In this document: in pieces, positions 1 to 8,200 of the stretch
Numbering within the stretch: the first letter of the stretch is position 1
Layout: the number at the start of each line of letters is the position of its first letter
Assembly (NCBI GenBank): GCA_023422565.1
Contig: JAFAGR010000014.1
Coordinates: 1-36,226, forward strand
From: Bacteroidota bacterium
Lineage (GTDB): Bacteria; Bacteroidota; Bacteroidia; Chitinophagales; Chitinophagaceae
Length of the DNA: 36,226 bases
Direction: 5' to 3'
Made by a program: the position numbers and the translations under genes
Notes under the pieces: generated by a model
Seen by the model: the letters and a program-made list of their open reading frames with translations, nothing else
Told to the model about the DNA's origin: nothing
Databases searched by the model: none

Positions 1-50
1 CCCTGCACCTTTCACCCCTCACCTTGCACCCTGCACCCTGCACCCTGCAC
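1..50. repeat. Heptamer tandem array, CCTGCAC family
   Basis: Seven consecutive 7-bp units occupy positions 2-50. Every unit ends in CAC and the consensus is CCTGCAC, with four exact copies and three variants in perfect register. The array lies upstream of the first large secreted-protein gene and may continue beyond the window edge. No protein reading is likely, because a 7-bp period shifts frame at every unit. Confidence 0.9.
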
Positions 51-101
51 CTTTTATTAACATTCCCTTATTAATGGTACGTTAATTGTAAATCTCACCT
101 G

Positions 102-120
102 CAGACTCTCCAATAGTCTG
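102..120 (+). promoter_or_regulatory. Small hairpin in the leader of the first T9SS gene
   Basis: The arms cagact (102-107) and agtctg (115-120) are exact complements around a 7-nt loop, about 90 nt before the chosen ATG. A TGcaTTTG sequence at 153-160 resembles a Bacteroidota -7 box and could start transcription downstream of the hairpin. Any regulatory role is a guess. Confidence 0.3.
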
Positions 121-207
121 AAAACACCTGTTTCAATTTCCTCTGATAACCTGCATTTGTTAACCTCTGCCCGTACCCGGGTAGCTAAACAATTTAAAAA
201 TTTTTAT

Positions 208-3200
208 ATGAACCTTTTTACTTCAGGCTTCCTTAAGGGAATGCGACAGCGTGTATGCCTAATGCTATGCGCTATTTTTGCAAGTGTAACAGTTTCTACA
301 GTTACAGCGCAAACACAACTAGCGGCGTGGACCTTTGATGCCACCGCCGCAACACCTAACACACCAACCACCGTTGCTGCGAACCTCGGTGCGCAAAGCG
401 GCACCGCTACTTTGTATGCTAACGGCACAAACGGCTCATCTTCATGGAGCCAGGCAACAGAACTTGACGCATTTGCAGGCAGCACATTGAACGATCCCCG
501 CACAACGCAAGTGGCGGGAAATGCGTACTCTCTAAAATACAGCGGAACCAATAACAAAGCGATCGTGCTGGCTTTTTCAACGACCGGATATGAAAATCCG
601 GTGATCACATTTGCCACACGAGGAACCTCAAGCGGTTTTGCTACTCATCAATGGGCGTGGAGCACCAATGGTACAACCTTCACCAATTTTGGCGCTAACA
701 CAGCAACCACCGGAACCACTTTCCTGCTTCGTACGCTTGATATGAGCGCCATAAACGGAGTGGACAATGCAGCCACAGTGTACCTGCGCCTGACAGTCAG
801 CGGCGCCACTGCCACAGGTGGAAACAACCGCCTGGATAATATTGTGATCAATGCAACTGCACTTTCCGGTTTACCCGCACCTGTGGTTACCGGCGCTAAC
901 TTAAACGGAACTGTGGGCGTTGCTTTTTCTCACCAGGTAGAAGCTACAAATTCCCCAACATCGTATTCTGTGTCAACAGGTGCATTACCTGCAGGCCTTA
1001 CATTGAATTCTTCAACAGGATCCATCAGCGGAACCCCAACTAACGTTGGCGCGTACACGGCAACTATCACCGCTTCAAACGGAACGGTTAGCGCTCCCGC
1101 AACTTTCAATTTTACAGTTGCCCAAGGAACGCAGACGATCACTTTCGGACTTATTCCCACCATGCCCGTTTCTGATCCTCCTTATACACTAACGGCAACA
1201 GCCTCTTCGGGCCTGCCTATTACATATACAAGCTCAAACCCGGCAGTGGCCACGGTTTCCGGCAACGTGATAACATTCGTAGCTCCGGGCACAACAGTTA
1301 TTACGGCATCGCAGGCCGGTAATGCAAATTATGCAGCGGCAGTTCCGGTTGAACAAAATCTTACCGTACTTTCTGCAGCAACCGATGTTACCTACCTCGC
1401 GGGCGCTTCTACTGCGGCCCCGGCAAACGTACCTTTCGGAACTACAGTTTCAAATATCTCTGTGGGAAATAATTTCGGTTCACCCACAATGCTGAGTACA
1501 ACCTCCGCATCAAGCGGATACACCGGCGCTTCGGGCGGAGTGAATGCAGGAGCAGCAGCACGCACCGGCGGACTCAGTGCAAGCCAGTCAGCTTACTATG
1601 AATTCACCATTACGCCGGATGCAGGCAAACAAGTTACCCTGTTTGATATTAGCTTCGGAAGCCGCAGTTCTTCTACAGGCCCGCAAGCTTATTCTGTGCG
1701 CACAAGCATAGATAATTACGCGACGGAAATAGCCGCAGGTACTCTTACCAATACCGCTACATGGGTGTTGTATGAACCTAACACAACGGCTACAACTGCA
1801 TATCCCACTATCCCGGTTACCTACAGAATTTATGGTTTCAACGGAACAGGCTCAGCAAGTTCAGGAACTGTTAACTGGAGGATCGACGACCTTAATATTC
1901 GTATTATGGTTGATAATATGGCGGCGTGCAATGGTGTAATTGAAGCAGGAACGGCAAGTGCAGGTTTACCCGGCCCATTCTGCGAAACAGGCGCTACCAC
2001 GCTTTCGCTTGTAGGAAATTCAAACCCGGCAACAACGCTTGGTGTGAGTCTGCAGTGGTATAGCTCACCGGATAACGTAAACTTCACGGCAATTCCGGGA
2101 GCAGTTGATGCCAATTACAATACGGGTTCAATAACAGGAACCACTTACTATTATGCCGTAGCTTCTTGCGCAATCAGCGGTTCAGCCGACACCTCTAACA
2201 TAATTGCTCTCGAAGTATCAGAAATGCCGATGATCAGTGGTAACCTGGAAATCTGCTCAGGCGGATCAACCCTGCTTACTTCAACCTCTGCTGCATCTTA
2301 CCAGTGGAATTTGAACGGCGTAGCCATTCCGGGCGCAACAGGGCAAACATACCTTGCCACTGAAGGCGGAGATTACACTGTAACCACAACAACTGCAGCA
2401 GGTTGCATTCTCACCTCAGCAGGATCAACCGTAATTATCGGCGCAGCATTAACTGCACCTGAAATTTCCGGATTGAAAAACATGTGTCCGTTTGAAGGCA
2501 CAGGTGAAGAAGTGACATTCACTATTACACCGCAGGCCGGCGTAACCAGCTACAACTGGGAAGTTCCGTCTACAGTTAATATTGTTGGCGGACAAGGAAC
2601 CGAAACACTTACTGTAACCATTCTTCCGGGCTTCACTGCAGGAGGAAACAAGCAGATCCGTGTAACCGGTACCTCAGCATGCGGCCCGACCCCGCTCGGT
2701 ATCAAATACCTGGCGGCACAAGCTCCGGTTACTCCCGGCTTTATCAGCGGACCGGTAGATGCTTGTCCATTGATCGGAACTGCAGGTACAGCTACATATT
2801 CAATCGCTCCGGTGATCGGCGCTACTTCCTACAACTGGACGGTTCCTGCAGGGGCTACAATTGTTAGCCATCCTAACGGTCCTGGCGAAAACGACACCAT
2901 CATCACCGTTAGCTTTGATGATTCATATACCACTGGCGACATTACGGTAACCGCGCAGAACAATTGCGGTATCAGCAACAATGCGCGCCACATCACAATA
3001 CAGCGTGCTAATCCGGCTACTCCGGGCCTGATAAGCGGTACAACCAATGCATGTATGCTGATGCCAACGGCAAACAATCCTGCAGGCGCAACGGCTACTT
3101 ATAGCATTCGCGCGGTTGAAGGTGCATTGTCTTACAACTGGACAGTACCGGTAGGCGCTACAATTGAAAGCCATCCCGGCGGTGCAGGTGTTAACGACAC

Positions 3201-3879
3201 CTCTATCGTAGTAAGCTTCGGCAGCGGCTTCACCGGCGGTGATATCACCGTATCGGCAACCGATAACTGCGGTACAAGTATAGTACGTACACTTACTATT
3301 GGCGCTTCGCTTAAACCAACCACTATCGGCGCCATCACGGCTTCCGATGTACAGACTTGCCCTGACAGGCAGGTTCAATACAGCATCACCATGCCGGCTA
3401 ATACCACATGGGTGCAATGGACAGCCCCTGCCGGCGGTACAATCCTTTCCGGCCAGGGAACTAACAGCATCGTGGTTCAATATGTTGCCGGACCTGTTTC
3501 AGGAGATGTTACTGCAACGCCTTCCAACGGTTGCGCAACAGGGTCAACCCGTAAACTTGCGGTAAGCCTTGCACCTTGCGCTCCTCCGGCACCATTCGCA
3601 AAAACCGGCGGTACTTTCATTCAGGGTACGCAGGTTGAATTGCTGGAAGCTACCGTGTTCCCGAACCCAAGTGCAACCACCTTCCGCCTGAAAGTGAATA
3701 ACAGCGTGAAAGAGCAATTGCAGGTAAGGGTGTTCGACGTACAGGGTAAACCACTTGAAAGGTTCCTGATGCGCGCCGGCGAGGTTCGTGAATTCGGACA
3801 GAAGATGATGCCGGGTGTTTACTTTGTAGAAGTGCTTTCCGGTACCGAAAGGCAGGTGAAACAAGTAACCAAATTGTAA
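208..3879 (+). CDS. Large modular secreted protein with T9SS type A sorting domain
   Basis: This 1223-residue protein is probably exported and anchored or released at the cell surface through the type IX secretion system. I chose the ATG at 208; a TTG lies upstream at 157, and an ATG at 241 is also possible. Either ATG gives a signal peptide ending in TVTAQ. The order of domains is: an N-terminal beta-rich module (about 37-220), a He_PIG-like Ig domain (224-305) with the GTPTNVGAYTATI signature, a Big_2-like module (306-390), a second beta module (390-570), two Ig-like modules (571-746), and four PKD-like repeats of about 90 residues (751-1130) each with a Y-x-W or W-T-x-P core and a late Cys-Gly. 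The C-terminus (1144-1223) is a canonical type A sorting domain with VFPNPS near its start and GVYFVEV near its end. It is a paralogue of the gene at 5249. An adhesin or matrix role is inferred; no enzyme domain is visible. Confidence 0.9.
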   Translation: MNLFTSGFLKGMRQRVCLMLCAIFASVTVSTVTAQTQLAAWTFDATAATPNTPTTVAANLGAQSGTATLYANGTNGSSSWSQATELDAFAGSTLNDPRTTQVAGNAYSLKYSGTNNKAIVLAFSTTGYENPVITFATRGTSSGFATHQWAWSTNGTTFTNFGANTATTGTTFLLRTLDMSAINGVDNAATVYLRLTVSGATATGGNNRLDNIVINATALSGLPAPVVTGANLNGTVGVAFSHQVEATNSPTSYSVSTGALPAGLTLNSSTGSISGTPTNVGAYTATITASNGTVSAPATFNFTVAQGTQTITFGLIPTMPVSDPPYTLTATASSGLPITYTSSNPAVATVSGNVITFVAPGTTVITASQAGNANYAAAVPVEQNLTVLSAATDVTYLAGASTAAPANVPFGTTVSNISVGNNFGSPTMLSTTSASSGYTGASGGVNAGAAARTGGLSASQSAYYEFTITPDAGKQVTLFDISFGSRSSSTGPQAYSVRTSIDNYATEIAAGTLTNTATWVLYEPNTTATTAYPTIPVTYRIYGFNGTGSASSGTVNWRIDDLNIRIMVDNMAACNGVIEAGTASAGLPGPFCETGATTLSLVGNSNPATTLGVSLQWYSSPDNVNFTAIPGAVDANYNTGSITGTTYYYAVASCAISGSADTSNIIALEVSEMPMISGNLEICSGGSTLLTSTSAASYQWNLNGVAIPGATGQTYLATEGGDYTVTTTTAAGCILTSAGSTVIIGAALTAPEISGLKNMCPFEGTGEEVTFTITPQAGVTSYNWEVPSTVNIVGGQGTETLTVTILPGFTAGGNKQIRVTGTSACGPTPLGIKYLAAQAPVTPGFISGPVDACPLIGTAGTATYSIAPVIGATSYNWTVPAGATIVSHPNGPGENDTIITVSFDDSYTTGDITVTAQNNCGISNNARHITIQRANPATPGLISGTTNACMLMPTANNPAGATATYSIRAVEGALSYNWTVPVGATIESHPGGAGVNDTSIVVSFGSGFTGGDITVSATDNCGTSIVRTLTIGASLKPTTIGAITASDVQTCPDRQVQYSITMPANTTWVQWTAPAGGTILSGQGTNSIVVQYVAGPVSGDVTATPSNGCATGSTRKLAVSLAPCAPPAPFAKTGGTFIQGTQVELLEATVFPNPSATTFRLKVNNSVKEQLQVRVFDVQGKPLERFLMRAGEVREFGQKMMPGVYFVEVLSGTERQVKQVTKL

Positions 3880-3900
3880 TTTTCTTTCTTTGTTTTAATA

Positions 3901-3931
3901 AAAAGGCTGCGAGAAATCGCGGCCTTTTTTT
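3901..3931 (+). terminator. Rho-independent terminator after the first T9SS gene
   Basis: An 11-bp stem (3902-3912 with 3917-3927, one T-G wobble) closes a GAAA tetraloop and is followed by a run of T. It lies 22 bp after the TAA stop. It is close to symmetrical, with a short A tract before it. Confidence 0.9.
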
Positions 3932-3944
3932 AGTTTGTAGTTAG

Positions 3945-3964
3945 AGACGCAATGCATTGCGTCT
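3945..3964. repeat. Perfect 20-bp palindrome, dispersed family
   Basis: The sequence agacgcaatgcattgcgtct is its own reverse complement. Related copies occur at 4165-4184 (one base changed) and 32541-32560 (arms agacgcgat and atcgcgtct with a two-base centre). All three have a TAG or GTAG at or near the left edge. It behaves as a REP-like interspersed palindrome. Confidence 0.85.
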
Positions 3965-4002
3965 GTACGCAGGGGATGCCGCCACAGATTTTCTTGCCAC
4001 AG

Positions 4003-4083
4003 TTTTGTGTCGCTGGTTCGTATGTCAGGGGTAGGCCGACACACCATAGATCGACACAATTTTGTGTCGCTGGTTCGTGTGTC
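4003..4083. repeat. Pair of 24-bp direct repeats, 57-bp period
   Basis: Positions 4003-4026 and 4060-4083 are identical except for one base. Both begin TTTTGTGTCGCTGGTTCG. Between and after them are further GACACA/CGACAC words (near 4037-4043, 4052-4058, 4093-4099 and 4110-4114). They contain the GGTTCGT heptamer word used by the neighbouring array at 4120. Confidence 0.75.
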
Positions 4084-4119
4084 CAAGGTTTGCGACACAC
4101 AATAGTGGGACACATCTAT

Positions 4120-4161
4120 AGTTTGTAGTTCATGGTTCGTAGTTCCTGGTTCGTAGTCTGT
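4120..4161. repeat. Heptamer array, AGTTCGT/GGTTCGT family
   Basis: Six in-register 7-bp units of consensus [AG]GTTCGT/[AG]GTTCCT occupy 4120-4161. A related five-unit array with the same words occurs at 4210-4244. The same family appears in reverse complement at 24498-24518, at the end of ispH. Confidence 0.85.
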
Positions 4162-4263
4162 AGGAGACGAAATGCATTGCGTCTGTACTTAAGGAAACGC
4201 AATTCTTTAGGTTCATGGTTCGTAGTTCCTGGTTTCTTGTTCCTGTTCTTTCTGCAAATTGAA

Positions 4264-4319
4264 AATTTTTAATTTTTAATTTTTAATTCCTACATCGTAA
4301 ACCGTACATCGCGTAAATC
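4264..4319. repeat. Composite heptamer array with an in-phase family switch
   Basis: Three AATTTTT units (4264-4284) are followed without loss of 7-bp phase by a bridging AATTCCT unit and then ACATCGT, AAACCGT, ACATCGC and GTAAATC units to 4319. The word ATCGTAAATC recurs, shortened, at 5012-5027 upstream of the next gene. Confidence 0.8.
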
Positions 4320-4322
4320 CTC

Positions 4323-4351
4323 TTGGTCTATTCTTTGTATTCCTATTTTTG
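4323..4351 (+). promoter_or_regulatory. Bacteroidota-type promoter of the response regulator
   Basis: TATTTTTG at 4344-4351 matches the -7 consensus TAnnTTTG. A TTGG at 4323-4326 lies about 18 bp upstream, in the -33 position. The ATG is 40 nt downstream. Confidence 0.6.
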
Positions 4352-4391
4352 TAGAACAGATTACTCAAACTAAAATTTTTTACGGTTTTTT

Positions 4392-4835
4392 ATGAACAAG
4401 AATGGAGAAGTCATTTTGATAGATGACGACACAGATGATCGGGAACTATTTTTACATGCCTACAAAGAGCTGGGAATTAAAAACCACTTGCGGGTTTTTA
4501 ATAGCGCAATTGAAGCCTACGACTACTTCAACACCTCAAACCAAGAGCTTTTCCTCATTATTGCCGACATCAATATGCCACAAATGACCGGCATTGAGCT
4601 TCGCGATAAAATGCAGCAGGTTGGAGCCGTAAACCTGAGAACCATTCCTTTCCTGTTTCTCACCACAGGTACGGCGGAAGACAATCTTATTTATGCTTAC
4701 AGCCACTCCGTGCAGGGCTTTTTCCTGAAACCAGGAAGTTATACGGGCTTAAAAGATATCATTAATAACATTTTTTCTTACTGGAAAAACTGCAGTGAAC
4801 CGGTGTTTTCAAACCGTTATCCGAGCGCGAAGTAG
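4392..4835 (+). CDS. Single-domain response regulator (CheY-like receiver)
   Basis: This 147-residue cytoplasmic protein is a stand-alone phosphoacceptor receiver domain without an output domain. The acidic pocket is D11-D12-D13, the predicted phosphorylated aspartate is D59 in IIADINMPQMTG, the switch threonine is T91 in FLFLTTG, and the conserved lysine is K113 in FFLKPG. All catalytic positions are present, so it should be functional. No histidine kinase is adjacent. The type is close to Rcp1-like receivers that are common next to bacteriophytochrome or PAS kinases, but its partner cannot be named here. It is monocistronic, has its own promoter, and sits between repeat arrays on both sides that are reverse complements of each other. 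It ends with TAG five bases before a heptamer array. Confidence 0.9.
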   Translation: MNKNGEVILIDDDTDDRELFLHAYKELGIKNHLRVFNSAIEAYDYFNTSNQELFLIIADINMPQMTGIELRDKMQQVGAVNLRTIPFLFLTTGTAEDNLIYAYSHSVQGFFLKPGSYTGLKDIINNIFSYWKNCSEPVFSNRYPSAK

Positions 4836-4839
4836 ATTT

Positions 4840-4867
4840 TTAAGAATTAAGAATTAAAAATTAGGAA
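4840..4867. repeat. Heptamer array, TTAAGAA family
   Basis: Four in-register 7-bp units (TTAAGAA twice, TTAAAAA, TTAGGAA) run directly into the 56-bp dispersed repeat. The same family stands before the same repeat end at 36086-36106. It is the reverse complement type of the TTTTTAA array on the other side of the response regulator. Confidence 0.85.
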
Positions 4868-4869
4868 TT

Positions 4870-4925
4870 ATTGCTGTCCGGAAAAAAATTCGCCAATCAT
4901 AAAATGGACGGCTGACCTTTATTTG
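4870..4925 (+). repeat. 56-bp dispersed repeat, copy 1 (possible IS end or MITE)
   Basis: This segment starts ATTGCTGTCCGG and ends GACCTTTATTTG. Its reverse complement occurs at 24445-24500 with three mismatches over 56 bp, and its first 12 bases recur at 36112-36123. No open reading frame is carried. An insertion-sequence terminus or a MITE remnant is the simplest explanation, but I cannot identify the parent element. Confidence 0.8.
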
Positions 4926-4943
4926 TTACTGCGTCTCACAAAT

Positions 4944-4971
4944 CAAGGAACCAGGAACCAGGAACCAGGAA
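4944..4971. repeat. Heptamer array, CCAGGAA family
   Basis: Four in-register units (CAAGGAA then three exact CCAGGAA) lie here. This is the reverse complement family of the GGTTCCT arrays at 4210-4244 and 14034-14054, and the same strand family as 14611-14694. Confidence 0.85.
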
Positions 4972-5030
4972 TTGAATTTTTCTCCCAAATTTCCCCAGCG
5001 TAAATTTTACATCCTAAATCGTAAATCCCC

Positions 5031-5038
5031 TATATTTG
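5031..5038 (+). promoter_or_regulatory. -7 box of the second T9SS gene
   Basis: TATATTTG matches TAnnTTTG exactly and is followed by C, as is usual in this phylum. The -33 region is weak (TTTT at 5005-5008). Use of this site would give a leader of about 205 nt. Confidence 0.5.
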
Positions 5039-5248
5039 CCCCTTATCCAATCTCCCTCCAAAGCTGTTGCATACCGGCGGATCCCTCTGTTCCACTGAAA
5101 AGATGTTGAAGTGTATTGTCCGTGACCCACGAACAATATCGAAACAACAGAATTTGAATAACACAACGATTTCGTAACACATAAACGGCACTAACGGTTG
5201 CAAAAACATCCGATCTTGCCGCCCGATTTACACATTAAACCTAATACG

Positions 5249-8200
5249 ATGATGAAAGTTTTTACGCGACAATTCCAGCAATTGCCCAAAAACACAGCAT
5301 CCGCCGCCAAATGGCCGCTGATGATCTTCGCCCTGCTGCTATCCGCAACCGTGAGTTGGGGGCAGGTGAGTATAACCGCCACCGGCTCGTACACGCAGGA
5401 TTTTAATACCTTGCTCACCACGGGTTCGGCTACCTGGACGGACAATTCCACTGTTGCCAGTTGGTATGCACAGAGATCTGGCTCAGGAGCCACAATCGTT
5501 GCGGGCGATGGCGGTTCAACAACCGGCGCACTTTATAGTTTTGGCACCGGTACAAATAGTGATAGAGCTTTGGGTTCTCAGGGTTCGGGAACGGTGGGAA
5601 ATCTAGCATGGGGCGTTCAACTTCAAAATAATTCCTCGAGTACTGTTACTGATATCAAAGTAACATATACGATGGAACAGTGGAGGAAAAGTGGAGTAAC
5701 AGTTGCCCAAGGACTTTCATTTTTTTATAAAATAAGCTCTTCATCAATTACTGCTTTAAATCCAAATGTAAATGGTACATGGACTGCTGTTTCAAGTTTG
5801 AATACAAACAGTCCAATTAATACGGCAACCGCAGCCGCGCTTGTTGGGAACAACACCGCGAATAAAGTGACCGTAACAAATGTTGCTATCCCCTCTTTAT
5901 CATTGGCGCCGGGAGAATTTATTATGTTAAAGTGGGATGATCCTGACCATTCGGGAGCAGATCACGCACTTTCAATTGACGACGTTACTATTAATTGGAC
6001 AGTTCCTGCTGCAACTCCACCGGTAGTTACTCCGGATAATATCTTCACTTCCGTTGGAGCAACAGTTAACTACCAGGTTCAGGCCACCAACAGTCCAACT
6101 TCTTATGGCCTTGTGGGTGCGCTTCCTGCGGGTTTAAGTTTCAGCAGCCTTACCGGTATCATTTCCGGTACGCCAACGGCTTCTGAAACGCAAACGGTTT
6201 CGGTTACCGCCACTAACGGTGGAGGAACCAGCGATCCCGCCGATATCACCATCCAGGTTGATCCGGGTAATCAAACCATCACCTTTGATCCTTTGGCTGA
6301 TGTAACTTATGGCGATGCTGATTTCTCTTTGTCTGCTACGGCATCTTCCGGCTTACCGATCACTTACTTTAGCTCAAATCCTTTCGTGGCACAGATCTCC
6401 GGAAACACCGTAACCATAGTAGGTGCGGGTTCTACCACCATCACGGCCACACAGGAGGGAGATGCAAATTATAATGCGGCGCCGGATGTGCCGCAAACAC
6501 TTACCGTAAACAAAGCAGCGCAAACCGTCACATTCGGTCCGCTTGCAGATAAATCAACGGCTGATGCCGATTTCGCTTTGACCGCGACTGCTTCATCAGG
6601 CCTGCCGGTTTCTTATTCAAGCTCAGACCTTGGCGTAGCTACTATTATTGCGCCAAACACACTTCATATTGTTGGCGCGGGTAACACCACCATCACGGCT
6701 TCGCAGGCAGGCGATGACAATTATCTTCCTGCCACTTCAGTTGATCAGAACCAATTTATCAGCAACGCAAGCCTGCAAAATCAAACTATCACCTTCCCTG
6801 CAATTCCAAATGCAGTGTATGGCGATGCGCCGGTAGCGCTTAATGCAACCGCTTCATCGGGACTAACGGTTACGTATAGCAGCGATGACCCTAACGTGGC
6901 TACGGTATCAGGAAGTTCACTTGTAGTAACCGGTGTGGGAACTGCCAACATCACCGCAAGCCAGGCAGGCAACGGTACTTACAATCCTGCCCCGGATGAA
7001 ATACAAACTTTTACTGTAACTACAAAGGAGCTTACCGTAAGCGGTGTAGTGGCTAATGATAAAAATTACGACGGAAGTGCGGCAGCTACTCTTGACCTTA
7101 CCGGAGCCGCTCTTGTAGGAGTTGTTGGAGCAGACGATGTAAGCTTCTCCACCACCGGAGCTTCATTTGTTAGCGCAGATGCGGGCACAGGAATTTCAGT
7201 GAATGCAAACCTTACGCTTTCAGGTGCAGATGCATATAAATATACACTTGCCCAGCCTGCGGTTACGGCAGATATCTTCCCTGCCACACAGGTGATCACC
7301 TTCAACCCGTTGCCTGCAGCCAACACGAATACAGCACCGATCGATCTTAATACTTATGCTTCCGTAAACTCGCCATTGGCCTTGTCTTACTTCAGTTCAG
7401 ACGATAACGTGGCCAGCGTTTCAGGAAACATACTTACGATCAACGGTCCGGGTACGGCTTTGATTACTGCAACACAAAGTGGTGATGCAAATTATGCTGC
7501 TGCCACGCCGGTTGATCAGTCGATCACGGTTACACTGGCCCCAAGTGTGGTAACCTGGAATTTCGGAACAATGGCTGCTGCGCCTTTCCCCTCAGCAGGA
7601 TTACCGGTGAACCATCTGGATGTATCGGCAATACAACAAGGGAACAACGCGAACTCAAGCCAGACATCAAATCAAATTACTACTGTGTCAAGCAGCGCAT
7701 CTGCAGGGTTCTCAGGCGATTATAATATTGGAACCACTGCGGATGATGGTCCTTTCAACCCAATGGTCAGCGCATATTTTGAGTTTACCTTAACGCCTGA
7801 TGCCGGTTATACAATTACATTGAACGACCTGAACACTGCCTCACGTTCAACGGGTACAGGACCTGAAATGCTCGCTGTTCGAACCAGTGCCGACGGGTTT
7901 GTAAACAACATCGCCACTTCAGATCCATCCAATAATTCTACATATACGCTGCGTGATTTCAGCTTTGCACCGGTTACGAGCGGTACTCCTCTCACAGTAA
8001 GAATTTACGGATACGACGGAGTGGGAAATGTTACTTCAACTTCTGCCAACAACTGGCGTTTAGATGACCTTACCATTGAAGTTCTGGTAGAAGCCCAGGC
8101 ACAATGCACAGGCACGCCTGAAGCAGGATCGATCTCTGCAGTAAATGATGAATTCTGCGGAAGTGGTATTACCGATATCACTGCTACAGGTTTCACTGAT

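Larger units (their letters stand above)
3932..4391. repeat. Repeat-filled spacer before the response regulator
   Basis: This spacer has no plausible gene and is almost wholly repeats. In order: two AGTTTGT-type heptamers (3932-3945), a perfect 20-bp palindrome (3945-3964), a 24-bp direct repeat at 4003-4026 and 4060-4083 (one mismatch, 57-bp period), six AGTTCGT/GGTTCGT heptamers (4120-4161), a second palindrome copy with one change (4165-4184), five GGTTCCT-type heptamers (4210-4244), and eight in-phase heptamers (4264-4319) that change from AATTTTT to ACATCGT/GTAAATC type. The response-regulator promoter follows. Confidence 0.85.
4836..5248. repeat. Repeat-rich spacer before the second T9SS gene
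   Basis: No gene is supported here. It holds four TTAAGAA-type heptamers (4840-4867), the 56-bp dispersed repeat (4870-4925), four CCAGGAA-type heptamers (4944-4971), two TC[CG]TAAA heptamers (5012-5025), and a promoter -7 box at 5031-5038. The remaining 210 nt to the ATG appear to be an untranslated leader with no clear fold that I can assign. Confidence 0.8.

Noticed and set aside
1..50. CRISPR array
   Set aside because: Units are 7 bp with no spacers, and no cas genes occur in the window. The same holds for the other short tandem arrays.
3895..4115. Minus-strand frames with repeated DTRTSDTKL-like peptide
   Set aside because: The peptide repeat is produced by the 57-bp DNA direct repeat and includes the terminator. 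Not a gene.
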